A stretch of DNA of 64,000 bases from Trichobilharzia szidati (taxonomy: Eukaryota > Platyhelminthes > Trematoda > Strigeidida > Schistosomatidae): positions 104,554,582 to 104,618,581 of the forward strand of contig OX235273.1 of assembly GCA_944472155.2 (NCBI GenBank). The letters are read 5' to 3'. Made by a program: the position numbers and the translations under genes. The notes below the pieces were generated by a model. The model was given only the letters and a program-made list of their open reading frames with translations. It did not search any database and had not been told where the DNA came from. Shown in pieces: positions 21,940-33,084 of this stretch (its first letter is position 1; every line of letters starts with the position of its first letter).

Positions 21940-22995
21940 GTTATTATTATTCCCTTGGTTTCTGAGTGGAGGAACATGGGGCTTCACAATAGAACGTCTC
22001 CATTTTTTGTCCTGTTCTCCTCTGCCCTCTTCAGCTGGGCCCATGACTGCTCGCTCATAGGTTCTCATCTCCTCCACATCTCATACTCAGATGACCGACT
22101 AGTCGTTTCCAATTTGGGTTCCGTTCGAGCGATGACCTGGTGCACGATGTCAAGCGACAGTCTCCTCTAAGTGTGTGGTGTGTCCAAGCCATATCCATTT
22201 TCTTCGGAATATTTGTTGTGCAGTAGGTTCTTGATTAGTCCACTCGCAGAGTAGTTTCTTGTTGCTAATTATTTCTGGTCACAGGGCCAACTGAGTCAAC
22301 AAGGCAGCTGTTGATAGAAGTCTCCATCAGCAGCCTGTTGGAAATAATTTTTGTGACGCGTACGGCAAGTTTCTGATCCATATAGAAGTACTGACTGACT
22401 TGAAGTTGGTGTTGAAAATCCAACCTTCGTTATCCAAGCCACGCAGTACAGAATATTTCCAAACTGATTTCAGAGTAATAAAGGTATGTCTTGCCTTTCC
22501 GATCCTGGCTGGTTTTGACATCATCCTTCATCCCTGCCGTCTTCCTGTAGTTGAAACGATGCTGTGTGAATAAGTGAAGGAAGTAACCCCTTCAAAATTC
22601 CTCCCATTGATAGTGATTCATGCTTGTTGTTGTTGTTGAGTTGATTATCTTTATCACCCCTGTCCTCTCGATGTTCACTTGAAGTCCCCTCTGTTCTTCC
22701 CCTGTTTCTTCTGTCAGCGTGTTGGTTTTCACCTGTAGATCTTTGAGTTCGTGTGACATTAGACACAAATAGTTCACGGAGTCCAGATCTCCTAGAGTCT
22801 TCTTATCAGTGGTCCAGTGTACTTCTGTCTTCTCGCCGCCCACACACTGTCTGATGCATAATCCAGTGTCCACCACAATTAGGAATATCATCGGTCAAAG
22901 TAGTAAGTAGGCAGCCTTGTCTTACTCCTGTCTTCTCTTCAAAGGCTTCATTCAGTTTTCCGTTGTAATTGATAGCTAACAGGAATTTCAGAACA
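21940..22995 (-). mobile_element. RTE LINE fragment, RT motif B to 3' end
   Basis: The 3' terminus (ATTATTATTCCCTTGG as complement) is at 21940. Upstream frames (22327-22891) carry TGLCIRQCVGGEKTEVHW, then DSVNYLCLMSHELKDLQ, where motif C FADD is replaced by SVNY. The catalytic aspartates are lost and the copy is dead. Confidence 0.8.
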
Positions 22996-24060
22996 ATTTA
23001 GTATTTGGCCTTGCAGGCAGCAGTGCCCTCCATCCTTCTTTACAGACTCTGAAACATGGGCGGTTAAAAGTGGAAAAGTCTTGACGTCGTTAAGCCTAGG
23101 TATTTGCATTCTGTCTTTCATGTTAGGTGGTATAAAATGGTTATAAATAATGATGTGGTTAAACGTAGAAGTGTAACAGAATAATTGGTCTGGAAATCCC
23201 TCTATGAAGAATTCTATTCACGGCAGTGATACTTATTGAAATTGAGTAATTACTGCCCCTTTTCTTCCTGACGTGTATATCGCGTCATCCTAAGATTTGC
23301 ATTTTTTTATTTATGTTATTACTATCTCCACACGTCTCCATTGCGTTTTCACCTGGCTCCACGTATGCCCACATGCTTTCATCTCCTCTTTACTGTTGTA
23401 TGTTAATAATAATGTGGTGTTGTTTCACAAGTGAAATTTTATTTGACTATAGTCAAGGTTACACCATGCATTGACCTTGGAATGTCTACGGGAAAGGTGT
23501 TTTGTTTTGTTTGATTCGTGAAGGCAGAATTTTGATCCCACCTTTTTGGGAATAGAATTATGGATACTCAGGTTGTTTTATAATTGTGCTTAGTCAATTA
23601 ATTTTTTTCTATAGAACATATTTTTTACCAAGAAAGTTTTATACTACTGTGTAACTGACGGAGAGCGCAGTACTGAGGTAGTTTCGAAATTTTTGGATGG
23701 CATTATTATTATTGTTCAATAGTAACACAGATTCTATCATATCAAATTGTCTTTTTAAAAATTAGTGGTTTCGGACTGTGCGTCACTACTCTCGCCAGCT
23801 CTTTTCAGAAGAATGTATCGATTGGTTGCCTGTATTGAGACTGAAATACTTTAGTTTCAGTCAGCGTATATAGACTGTTAGGTAAGGAGGGAAGGTCAGT
23901 CCATGAAACTGTGACGTTGGGACACATGTGATACACATACCAATCCTCGTCAACCAACCAGCAATGTTGGTTGAGATAAAAATTAGGGGTTGGAAAATGA
24001 GTTAGGATTAGTCATCGAACCAAAACACAGTATCGATTCCATGAAGTCTTTAACTATGGG
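22996..24060. other. mostly unassigned; short RTE 3'-end scrap at 23320-23395
   Basis: CTCCACACGTCTCCATTGCG and TTTCACCTGGCTCCACGTAT are reverse-complement RTE 3' words. The rest shows no supported feature. Confidence 0.5.
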
Positions 24061-24074
24061 TTAAGCCACTTAAA

Positions 24075-24340
24075 TAGTATAGACCACGTGTCTGGAGTCC
24101 TCGGGATGCTAAAAACTAATGCCTGGAGACTATTGGTAACACGGTTAAAAATCGTCGTCAGTGGACAGCTTAGTCAGGGATAAATAAGTGTTGAATAGGA
24201 CTGGCTACAGACTGAATATGGGATAGAACAGATAACACTAAATCTTGTTATGCTTGGAAAGTGAAAAGAAGAGTCTACTGATGGCTAAGAGGTGTGACGT
24301 ATGTCTAAACTATAACACCATCGATACAGTTCCGTAAACT
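24075..24340 (+). mobile_element. LINE-2 3' fragment
   Basis: CCTCGGGATGCTAAAAACTA then ATTGGTAACACGG and AAATCGTCGTCAGTGG follow the order of the LINE-2 3' coding end (compare 44125-44200). Confidence 0.5.
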
Positions 24341-24434
24341 TAAAGAATGGCCAATTTTTATTCCGTAAACAAAGGGATTAGACGTATGACACTATTTACT
24401 ACCTTATTTCTAATCTAACTATCCATTAAAGTGC

Positions 24435-24600
24435 TACAGTAGGTCAGTCGTTAGCCCGAATAGCTCAGTGGTCTTTGACATAGGCTCGAATCTCGGAAGG
24501 GATATCATTATTCCCTTGCAGACTGGTGAGTGCCAACAAGCATGAAACCTAGGTCCCGGCAAAGCATCCTGAAGACTGTCTCCAACTTCCTAACATGCAT
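24435..24600 (+). mobile_element. SINE-D, tRNA head plus degenerate hammerhead
   Basis: Head GCCCGAATAGCTCAGTGGTC with B-box-like GCTCGAATCTC. The ribozyme region at 24513-24565 has core CTGGTGA (A6 to G), stem II GTGC/GCAT, GAAA and stem III ACCTAGGT. The A6 change and weakened stems make cleavage unlikely. Intact relatives are at 53158-53217 and 53526-53585. Confidence 0.7.
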
Positions 24601-25804
24601 CTAATCTCAAGGCTATCCATTCAATGATTGATTGTATTGAAAACTTTTGACATTATGATACGTAGCACAATTCATTTTACTAGGTAATATTAAGTGTATA
24701 AACTCAGTGAATCTAACCAATAGCGATAGAGGCGGTCACGTGTTTGACCGACTGACCAGTTTTAATGACCTTGAGGTAGCCAATCGAAGTAAAGAAGGTT
24801 GGTTAGTGTAGGTGACAAAAAACGGGTATATTCATGAAAAAAAATGTTTTTAAGAAATGTCAGGATACTAATAAAAAGGTTCTGTACTTTCAAAAGTTGT
24901 AAGAGAAACTCCATGTTACTCATAGGAGTGTTCATCTAGTGATCATCTAGCATAACTATTATTTGAGTTTAGGAGAAATAATTGTGAGGTGGAATGTAAG
25001 ATTTGGAATTGGTTTTAGACACACTGTTAAAGAAGTCTCCGTTAATACTGAAAGACAATTACGAAGAGACTCTTTTCAACGAATTTATTATCAAGTTGTA
25101 CAATCTTATGTATATGATTTTTAAGAAATTTAATCAGTATGCGAGGATAATAGTAATAATAATTGTGAATCAAGAAGAATATTTACGATCATAATCATAT
25201 GCATCTATCTGTCCATCCGCTGTTGAAAGGCAAGGTAGCCAGAGAAAGCCTTCCACACGAATACGAGAGTATAGTTTTACAAGAGAGAAAGGAAGGGTGT
25301 GAAAATTTCTGCTTCAGAATACTTTATCAACTTCTACAACCCAACTAGCCTTGACCATGATTTCAAAATCAACAAAATTCATGCTAGCTTACTGCACTTT
25401 CTTCGTTACGAATTTCTCAAGACACAATGGAGACGTTAGCTATGCATGAATTTAAACCAGACTTTTGTGTACTAGTCGTCCTATTTCTACCTTGCACAAC
25501 ATAATGGTATTATCTCAATTGCTTCATTTATTATTATTTTAAATCAATATGTTGTTTCTGCAGTTTCTATTATCAAACTTCTCATCCATGTTGCTTAGTG
25601 ATTTATAGTTAGCCACTAATCTCATTTAATCTTATTAATTGTACATCCCTTTTGCAAGATCTATATATTCTGTGTATGACATTATTTGTTTTATCGTTTG
25701 ATACTGAAATGAGATTATTATCACAAACACTTTAATTGCATTTCAGACTACTATTATTATTATTTTATGTATTCACAATTTTGTTTAAATTTCCTCACGG
25801 AATA
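24601..25804. other. no feature recognised
   Basis: A 63-codon frame at 25003-25194 has no recognisable similarity and lies in AT-rich DNA, so it is not called a gene. Confidence 0.4.
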
Positions 25805-26400
25805 TTATAATAATTATTATTATTTCCTTTAATTCCTAGAGGAATATAGGGCTTCAGCCGTGCGTCTCCATTGCCTTCGGTTCTCTGCTAGAGTCTTCAC
25901 CTGGCTCCAAGTCCACCCACACGTTTCCATCTCCTCTTCACATGACCTCTTCAAAGTCACCCTCGCACTGACGACCAACTCGCCACTTCCCTTTCGGGTT
26001 CCACTCGAGCGATGGCTTGTCTAGTGATGTAACTTGATGGTTTCCTCAGAGTATGGCCAATCCACCTCCATTTCTTCCTGCCTATTTGTTGCACAATCGG
26101 TTCCTGGTTGGTTCTCTCCCAGAGATCTCTGTTGCTGATCTTTACTGACCATCTGATCTTGATCGAAGTATTGAGCGAAGACAGCTGTTGATGAAGGTCT
26201 GTAGTTTGTTTGAGATGCTCTTTATGACGCGCAGTGGAAGTCTCTGATCCGTATAGTGAGTTGCACTGACTTCACATTGGAGTTGAAAATCCGTATCTTA
26301 TTTTTGATGCTGTGTAGTGCTGTTGACCTCCACACAGACTTGGGAGTAGTGAAAGCTTGTCTTGCTTTTCCGATTCTTGCTTTGATATCCTCGTCATCAC
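25805..26400 (-). mobile_element. RTE LINE 3' end fragment
   Basis: Terminus ATTATTATTATTTCCTTTAA at 25805, then reverse-complement words matching 20030-20556 almost base for base (for example AGGGCTTCAGCCGTGCGTC). It ends within the TLKSVW region. Confidence 0.85.
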
Positions 26401-26564
26401 GGAATATAGGATATCTTAAAAACGATATATATATGATAACAAATTCGTTGAAAGAGTCTCTTTGCTGAATGTTGTGTTCTTCGTGCTACAGAGGGAATTA
26501 TTATTCCCTGTACTTGCCATTAAAATTGATACAATAGGATTGAAGTCTCAGTAGGAACACAATG

Positions 26565-26890
26565 AATTCAAAGAATTAGCAACAAGAAACTCTGGGAACG
26601 ACCTAGTCAACAGCTTATTGCTCAACAAATATGTAGAAAAAATGGAGATAGGTCAGACATACGCTGAGGAGAACGTCAAGTGACACCGCGTGTCAGGCCG
26701 TCTCTCTCGAATGGAACCTGAGAATGGGGAACGACGAGTTGGTCATGAGTGGGAGGGTGACATGAAGGAGATCATAGACAATGGTCAATTGTGGGGCCAG
26801 GCTAAAAACGACCACAGAATATGACAAAGTTAAGATTTGCTGTTGAAGACTTATGTTGTTCCACTAGGAAGCCAATAGTAATAATAGCTA
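26565..26890 (+). mobile_element. RTE LINE 3' end fragment, diverged
   Basis: AATTAGCAACAAGAAACTCT, GTGACATGAAGGAG-like and CACTAGGAAGCC then AATAGTAATAATAG mark an older RTE terminus in plus orientation. Confidence 0.7.
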
Positions 26891-26934
26891 CGCTACTATA
26901 GCTATTATTTCCAAGTATTAATTTGTAGAGATTC

Positions 26935-27719
26935 GACTGACCCAAGTTTTATCATGGAGTGAGATCAATCAGAGAACCATTGAGAATAATCAGGGAGTAC
27001 TGGACAGCTGTTACGTTCAGATATCTATCATTCCGTGATCAAACTTCAAGCCAATTAAATTGCTACAAACTAACACTTGGAAGATAATCTGATACCCACT
27101 AGTGACTCTAGCTAGAGGACAAAGTTATCTGGAGTTCTAGTGAGAAGTTGTGACCAGTAAGTAGCATTCACTATGCAGGGGGTGTGAAGACAAACACTCG
27201 CTGCTGACATTAGCTTGCGGTGGCTCTGTGTATGGAGAGAGAGAGAGAATAAGAGTCACTGAAAACTATGGGGTTGCACAGCTTTTTCGTCTTAGTTTGG
27301 AACTCATCCTGAGCTCCAGCCCACGACCCAACCTGGGTGCAAACCGCAACCTTCAGGGTACGAAACAAAGCTCGTTGACCGTTTAGCCACTTGGATCAGG
27401 ATCTGAATGACTTGTAAGTCCTAATTTCTATCAATTCGTGATATAGCTCTACCACCAACCAATATTATCGACGAGCGTCCACTTCATTCACCTTGACATG
27501 GTGGCCTCGACTGGTCATGACTTCTCAGTATACCGCTTTAGGACATCCATCCAGTAGCAATCAATGACTTGAAGATCGATCAACCTAGATTATGGATTTT
27601 TGCAGAGACAAAGTTAGAATCCATGGGTCATTGAATTCTGATTGCTTAAGTGGGTGAATGGTCAACGCACTTCATCTCGTAACATGAAGTTCCTGAGTTC
27701 GCCCCCCCTCATGATGGGG
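26935..27719. mobile_element. SINE-B composites, the last one split by the RTE insertion
   Basis: Contains a partial core (ACTGGACAGCTGTTACG at about 27000), a degenerate minus-strand copy (27270-27400) and, at 27610-27719, a plus-strand tRNA head (GCTTAAGTGGGTGAATGGTC, then CCTGAGTTCG). That head stops at the RTE TSD. Its missing ribozyme half resumes at 30951. Confidence 0.6.
27711..27719 (+). repeat. left target-site duplication of the RTE insertion
   Basis: ATGATGGGG at 27711-27719 recurs at 30942-30950, bracketing the LINE exactly. Confidence 0.8.
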
Positions 27720-27998
27720 GGAGAACGTCAAGTGACAATGTCGCCTAGATTACTAGGTCACTAGTATTCTAGCCGGTCCCAAGCCCGGATAAAGAGGGAG
27801 GCTTGGGGCGTGGTGCTAGCAACTCCACCCCCCAAAACTTAACCAAATTACTACGAAAACTTCAACGCACAAATATATTAAAAATTCTAAAAGTATAAAC
27901 AATAACCTTATTTTTCGCTGGAATCGGGGAAGTGAAATGACGCAGACTGGTGAAAGCCTTCGGGAAGCCAGTTAGCCGATGAGCCTCCCCTCCTTTCG

Positions 27999-28751
27999 AT
28001 GAAAGCGAAAATAAGGATGGGGACGTGGAATGTTCGTACAATGTACGAAACTGGAAAGGCTGCTCAGGTAGCCGCAGAAATGAGGAGATATAAAGTAGAA
28101 GTGTTGGGAATCTGCGACAGCAGATGGAACGGATGCGGAAGGTGCCAACTACCAACTGGAGAGACAATAATCTACTCCGGTCACCCAGGGGACGACCACG
28201 AGCACACCGAGGGAGTAGCCATCATGATGTCACCAACAGCGGCTAAAGCCCTCATGCAGTGGGAACCAATCTCCTCCAGGATAATGACAGCCAGGTTCAA
28301 CTCAAAAGGAAAAAAGGTTACAATCATTCAATGCTACGCACCTACAAACGTCTCAGAAAAAGAGAAGAAGGAGGATTTCTACAGTCAACTACAAACAGTA
28401 ATGGACAACGTCCCAAAGAGCGATATCAAAATCCTGATGGGTGATATGAATGCGAAACTGGGAGGAGACAATACAGGAAGAGAACTTGCCATGGGTCGTG
28501 AGGCCCTCGGTGAAATGAACGACAATGGCGAACTCTTCTCAGACTTCTGCGCCTACAATGATTTGGTGATTGGTGGCAGTGTATTCAAACACAGGGATAT
28601 ACACAAGGCAACATGGATTTCACTCAAGGAAGTGGAGACGGAGCCTACTGGACACAAGATCGAGGAGAGGAGCAGATGTGGGTTCAGACCACTATCTAGT
28701 ACAAGGGACTTTCAAGGTGAAGCTGAAAGCCTCGAGGATACCTGGGGATAG
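27999..28751 (+). pseudogene. RTE apurinic-like endonuclease domain
   Basis: Starts MKAKIRMGTWNVRTM; the WNVR motif is the first APE-type signature. VLGICDSRWNGCGR holds the position usually occupied by a catalytic Glu (family form roughly SETRW) but shows Asp. ILMGDMNAKLGGDN is the Asp-x-Asn motif. HKATWIS is followed at once by out-of-frame sequence, so the expected NQIDHI-type motif is missing. The SDH motif survives in the next frame (SDHYLVQG, about 28687). In an intact element this domain nicks the target DNA. Confidence 0.85.
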
Positions 28752-30087
28752 GCCACAATGCAAGTTCAACACGCAAAAACTGAAGGACACAATCACACAG
28801 GACATTTTCACTGCAACTGTCAGAGCAAAGCAGGAAACACTACGTGGCACCACTGAGGAATCATCCGTGGAAGACCATTGGAACTCTCTGAAGGTAATTT
28901 TCAATGAAACGTGTTCAACGGTTTTAGGAAGAAAGAAGAAACAAGACAAGGAATGGCTCTCAACAGACACCTGGAAACTAATAGAGGAGAGGAGAAAGGT
29001 GAAAGAGAAAATGATTACATGCAAAGATGGACAAGAGAAAGAGACGCTGAACTCAACTTACACAGCACTGGACAAAGAAGTGAAGAAGAGTGCCAGGAAG
29101 GACAAAAGACTATTCTACGGCAACCTGGCTACTGAAGCTGAGAAGGCAGCAGGCAAAAGGGACCTGAGGACACTATATCAGATAACCAAGTCTCTATCCG
29201 GGAAGAGATCAACACAAGTGAAACCTATAAAAGACAGCCAAGGGAACGCAATTACCAAAGAAGAAAGACAGATTAAACAATGGGCGGACCACTTCAAAGG
29301 ACTCTTGAACCGACCACCACCTACAACCCGTCCAGAAATACCAACAACAGCACGTACACAACTGCAAGTTGACACCAATCCTCCAACGAAAACTGAAGTC
29401 TTGAATGCAATCAAGCTTCTGAAAGCTGGAAAAGCAGCTGGACCAGATGGAATACCCCCGGAAGCACTGAAAGCGGACCCAGAAACGACAGCAGATATGC
29501 TGACTCCATTATTGCAAAAGATCTGGAAAGAGGGAAGGGTGCCTACTGACTGGAGGAAAGGTTACCTCGTGAGACTACCAAAGAAGGGCGACCTAGGACT
29601 CTGCAAGAACTGGCGAGGAATCATGCTCCTGTCGACGCCAAGTAAAATCCTGAGCCGCATCATCCTGGAGAGAATCAAGGACGCACTGGATACAGAACTC
29701 CGACCAGAACAAGCTGGATTCAGGAAAGGCAAATCATGTTCTCACCAAATTGCAACTCTACGCATTATCATCGAACAAAGCATGGAATGCCAATCAAATC
29801 TCTACCTCAACTTTATAGACTTTGAGAAGGCCTTCGACAGCGTTGACCGCGAAGTAATTTGGAAACTACTCGAGTACTACGGCGTACCCGAAATATTCAT
29901 CAACCTTATTCAACAGCTGTACGACAACGGCACATGTCAAGTGATCCACAACGGAAAATTCAGCGAAGCGTTTGGAGTAAACACAGGAGTCAGACAAGGG
30001 TGCTTATTATCACCAATGATATTCCTAATTGTGATGGACTGGATTATGCGTCAGACAGTGGGAAACGAGAAGACAGGGATATCCTGA
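28570..30087 (+). pseudogene. RTE reverse transcriptase domain, long open frame
   Basis: A 505-codon frame; coding homology starts after the deletion at about 28625 (KWRRSLLDTRSRRGAD, then SDHYLVQG). It runs through GPDGIPPEALK, KILSRIILERIK, motif A NFIDFEKAFDSVDRE and motif B GVRQGCLLSPM. It stops at a TGA (30085-30087) where relatives encode Trp (GIKW, GIRW). Beyond, TDVKNLEDLDFA continues in frame and is broken by an extra CGCG inside FADD. The best preserved RT in the window, but inactive. Confidence 0.9.
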
Positions 30088-30941
30088 ACCGACGTGAAGA
30101 ACCTAGAAGACCTGGATTTCGCGCGTGGATGATTTATGTTTGATGTCACACAAAATCGAAGACTTACAAGCGAAAACCGACAAAGTGGTCGAAGAAGCAG
30201 CAAAGACAGGACTCCAGGTGAACATAGACAAGACGGAGGTTATGAAAATAACCAACCAACAACAACAACAACAGCATCACCATCAACGGGAGGGATTTGA
30301 AAGAGGTTACTTCAATTACTTATCTAGTGAGCATTGTCTCAACTACAGGAGGAACGGACGAGGATGTCAAATCGAGCGAGAATCGGGAAGGCGAAAAACA
30401 CATTCATCAACCTAAAACCAATCTGGAAATCTTCGTCACTCAGCCTGCATCAACAACAAAATTCGGATTTTCAATACAAACGTCAAGTCAGTCAGTTCTT
30501 CTATACGGATCAGAAAATTGGCTAGTGTGTCACAAAGAATATTTTCAACAGGCTGCAGACCTTTATCAACAACTGTCTTCGTCGCTCTATACTCAAGATC
30601 AGATGGCCGGAAAGAATCACAAACAATAAGCTATGGGAACAAACAAAACAGGAACCAATCGCCCAACAAATATGCAGGAGAAAGTGGAGATGGATTGGAC
30701 ACTCGCTGAGGAGGCCACTGGGTGACATCGCGCGTCAGGCCATCACTCGAGTGGAACCCGAAAGGGAAGCGGCGAGTGGGACTTCCAAGGGTGACATGGA
30801 GGAGATCGTGTGAAGAAGAGTTGAAACATTGTGAACTAACATGGATGCAAGTGAAAAGTACAGCACAAGACAGAAGCAAGTGGAGACGTGCAGTTGAAGC
30901 CCTATTTTCCACTAGGAACCCAAGGGAACAATAATAATATA
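30088..30941 (+). pseudogene. RTE RT C-terminal region and 3' UTR
   Basis: After the motif C insertion, frames carry DDLCLMSHKIEDLQAKTDKV, a (CAA)n tract, then GGTDEDVKS-like sequence and ENW in place of the usual ETW. Another frame (30722-30934) encodes [20 protein letters not shown]. The end is ACTAGGAACCCAAGGGAACA then ATAATAAT. Confidence 0.8.
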
Positions 30942-31060
30942 ATGATGGGGTCGTAGATGTACACATTGCTGAAGAGTTCCCAAAGATAGGATGATAACAA
31001 AGCTGCTGTCCAATGCTTCCTGGTGGTTTTAAATGAACTGTCTAACTGACATTACTTTCA
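30942..31060 (+). mobile_element. SINE-B ribozyme half after the RTE insertion
   Basis: Begins with the right TSD ATGATGGGG (30942-30950) and continues ATTGCTGAAGAGTTCCCAAA, the SINE-B core (CTGAAGA), then the family 3' part. With the head at 27610-27719 it is one SINE split by the RTE. Confidence 0.75.
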
Positions 31061-31084
31061 ATAGTTTGTTTGTAGGGATTTGAT

Positions 31085-31520
31085 TTGTTTCCTGTTTGAC
31101 CACGGATTGATATCACAGTTAGAGTGACCAGAAAGTTCTGCTATTTCATCCTAGTTTGGGACTCATCGGGTGTACGCACCCACTGGAGTTCGGACCCAGG
31201 ACCTACCAGTGAAAAGACAGGCTCGTAGACCATTCAGCCACTGGGACCCAACTCAGTGGCCCATCCAGTCATGAGTGAGAGCGAATACTCGCTGATATCA
31301 TTGGCTGGTGTTCGAGCTAAAATCACAAATTGGCAGAATTTAGAATTCATGGGCTAGCCATTGGATCAGCACCTATTGAGTGGTCTGCGAGCTTGCCTTG
31401 TAAGCGGAAGGTTCTGGGTTGGGACATTGTGGCGGTGGGTGAGTACTGTCGATGATTCTCAAACTACTAATGAAACGGTTGTGTGGTAGTACTCCCTGGC
31501 TTTCAATGGTTCTCTAACCA
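31085..31520. mobile_element. inverted SINE-B pair
   Basis: The minus copy (31085-31255) has GATTTCATCCTAGTTTGGGA-type core with CCGATGA (complement of TCATCGG). The plus copy (about 31310-31520) has core TCGATGA and a decayed stem II. The tRNA heads face each other. Confidence 0.65.
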
Positions 31521-32183
31521 CTGATATGAATCTGTGGTCAAAGTTAATAAACTATTCTTGTTGCTGCCTCTGTTTTACCCTAATTCTCACTTAGGTGCTC
31601 AATACTCTACACTACTCACTCACTCACATACGCTCACTCGCTCGCTCGCACTTACGGACACACACACACACATACAGTCCCGTACACCGAAGCACAATTT
31701 ATGCCAGGGTATCATTTCAGAATTTGAAGAAAGGTGACCGCCTGATTGACTAACTCTACTTGCAAACAACAGATACAGTATGAACCACTCGGCTATGTAG
31801 ATACCTACATATCTACACACACACACAAACACACACGAACAACCACTCAACAACACCTATATCATGAAACACAAAAAGAGGTAAGAACAACAAAAACAGT
31901 AATCTAATGAAAAAACAACAACAGTGAACAAGAGAAAAACACGCGTGCATACATGAAGGACACACGTGACTTCATCAACATAAGACATATACATACATGT
32001 AGGAGATCAATATAAAATAAATAAAACCTTGAACAGTGGACACATCATTAAAATTCAATTATCTACCTTCTACATACACACACACACACACAACGCATAC
32101 ATACAAGATAAACAAATACACAGCAGCGCATAGATTGAAAAACATACCCACAGAAAACAAATAAGCAAAGGGGAACAACTCAC
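31521..32183. other. intron-like sequence with (AC)n tracts
   Basis: Several CA/AC-rich runs (31605-31670, 31815-31835, 32078-32092). No repeat family or gene is recognised. It lies immediately downstream (minus strand) of the host exon. Confidence 0.5.
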
Positions 32184-32646
32184 CCTGTAGGAGTGACCCA
32201 ATTCTCACTTCTTTGATCATATTCCTCGAGAGTCATACCAGCAGCAGCAGTAGTAGTTGTTGTCGTAGTCTCAGCATTAAAACTGCTGTTCTCTGCCAAA
32301 TTATTTCCACTATCATCATCATTAATTGGTAATCGATTATCAATTATTATTATCACCATGGCAACAATCATCAACAGGTTCATACAAGTTCATATTGGTT
32401 ACTAAACCTGGAGATGTAAATATAGATGTGTTGATATTGGCAACAGAACTGATAGGTGGAGCTGTTGGAATGACTTCAGCCTGATTGGAAAGACTAGTCA
32501 TCTTATTCATCACTGATGGCAATAGTGGACGAAGTGAAGGGTAGAGATTTTGCACTGATGATAATATTTCTTCGATATTCAATGTTCGATCAAATTTTTG
32601 AAGCATAGCATCAATTTCTTGTAAATTATACCCATTATGTGTTAGC
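32184..32646 (-). CDS. host gene exon B (unknown gene), with a +1 frameshift
   Basis: A 463-nt exon with a T-rich acceptor ending TTTTCTAG and a GTGAGT donor. The first frame reads from the acceptor (LTHNGYNLQEIDAMLQKF) and closes at 32340-32342 after HGDNNN. The next frame continues from about 32350 (DNRLPINDDDSGNN) to the donor. One extra base in the AATAATAATT tract explains it: 462 nt would be 153 codons plus split codons. The N-terminal half looks folded (NIEEILSSVQNLYPSLRPLL). The rest is Asp/Asn, poly-Thr and Ala rich. No family recognised. The frameshift may be a sequencing error, a real mutation or decay. Confidence 0.6.
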
Positions 32647-33084
32647 CTAGAAAATAAAATAAAATTAAGTATGCAACAAGAAAATGAACAAACATTAGTG
32701 AGTATTATATATATATGGAAAAAATCAGGAACATAGAAGTTAAACCTTTGACACTTCTAAGAGGTGCAGATGCACCAATGAACAACTTGGAGCAAGCAGT
32801 TGAGACAAAAGAAGAATTTGAAATACTAACTCTAATCTGTCCTTAACCTAATCCATAATATTCCCAAATTTAGGCTAACCGAACAGCCTAACTTGTTCAA
32901 AGGCTGGATGTAATCCCAATCTTCTCACTAATCTAACCTAAAAGTAGCCAGACATCTTGTTTTGACATGCTTAGACATCGTTCAACAGAATCTTTTTTCA
33001 TGAATTTAGTGCTATTCACCTAGTTTGATTGTGAAATATTCAGCCTGCGTTAGTACGGATGCCTCGATAATGTCTGAGGATCGA
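32647..33084. other. intron-like sequence; CCTAA-like words
   Basis: Scattered CCTAACCTAA and CTAATCTAACCTAA words at 32845-32945 resemble decayed telomere-like sequence. Nothing else is supported. Confidence 0.4.

Larger units (their letters stand above)
27720..30941 (+). mobile_element. near full-length RTE LINE (SR2/Perere-3-like)
   Basis: About 3.2 kb with a leader (27720-27998), an endonuclease-RT reading frame and a short (AAT)n 3' end, as in RTE elements. Flanked by the 9-bp TSD ATGATGGGG. Three lesions kill it: an internal deletion in the endonuclease near 28625, a nonsense codon at 30085-30087, and a 4-nt insertion at motif C near 30120. It sits inside a SINE-B. Clade assignment rests on EN-RT order, TAA-rich tail and motif spelling; the family name is tentative. 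Confidence 0.9.

Noticed and set aside
25003..25194. 63-codon open frame
   Set aside because: Short, AT-rich, low-complexity Ile/Asn composition, no motif.
31605..31670. Repetitive tract considered as an array of spaced repeats
   Set aside because: It is CA/CTCACTCA simple sequence without spacers. No CRISPR is expected in a eukaryote.
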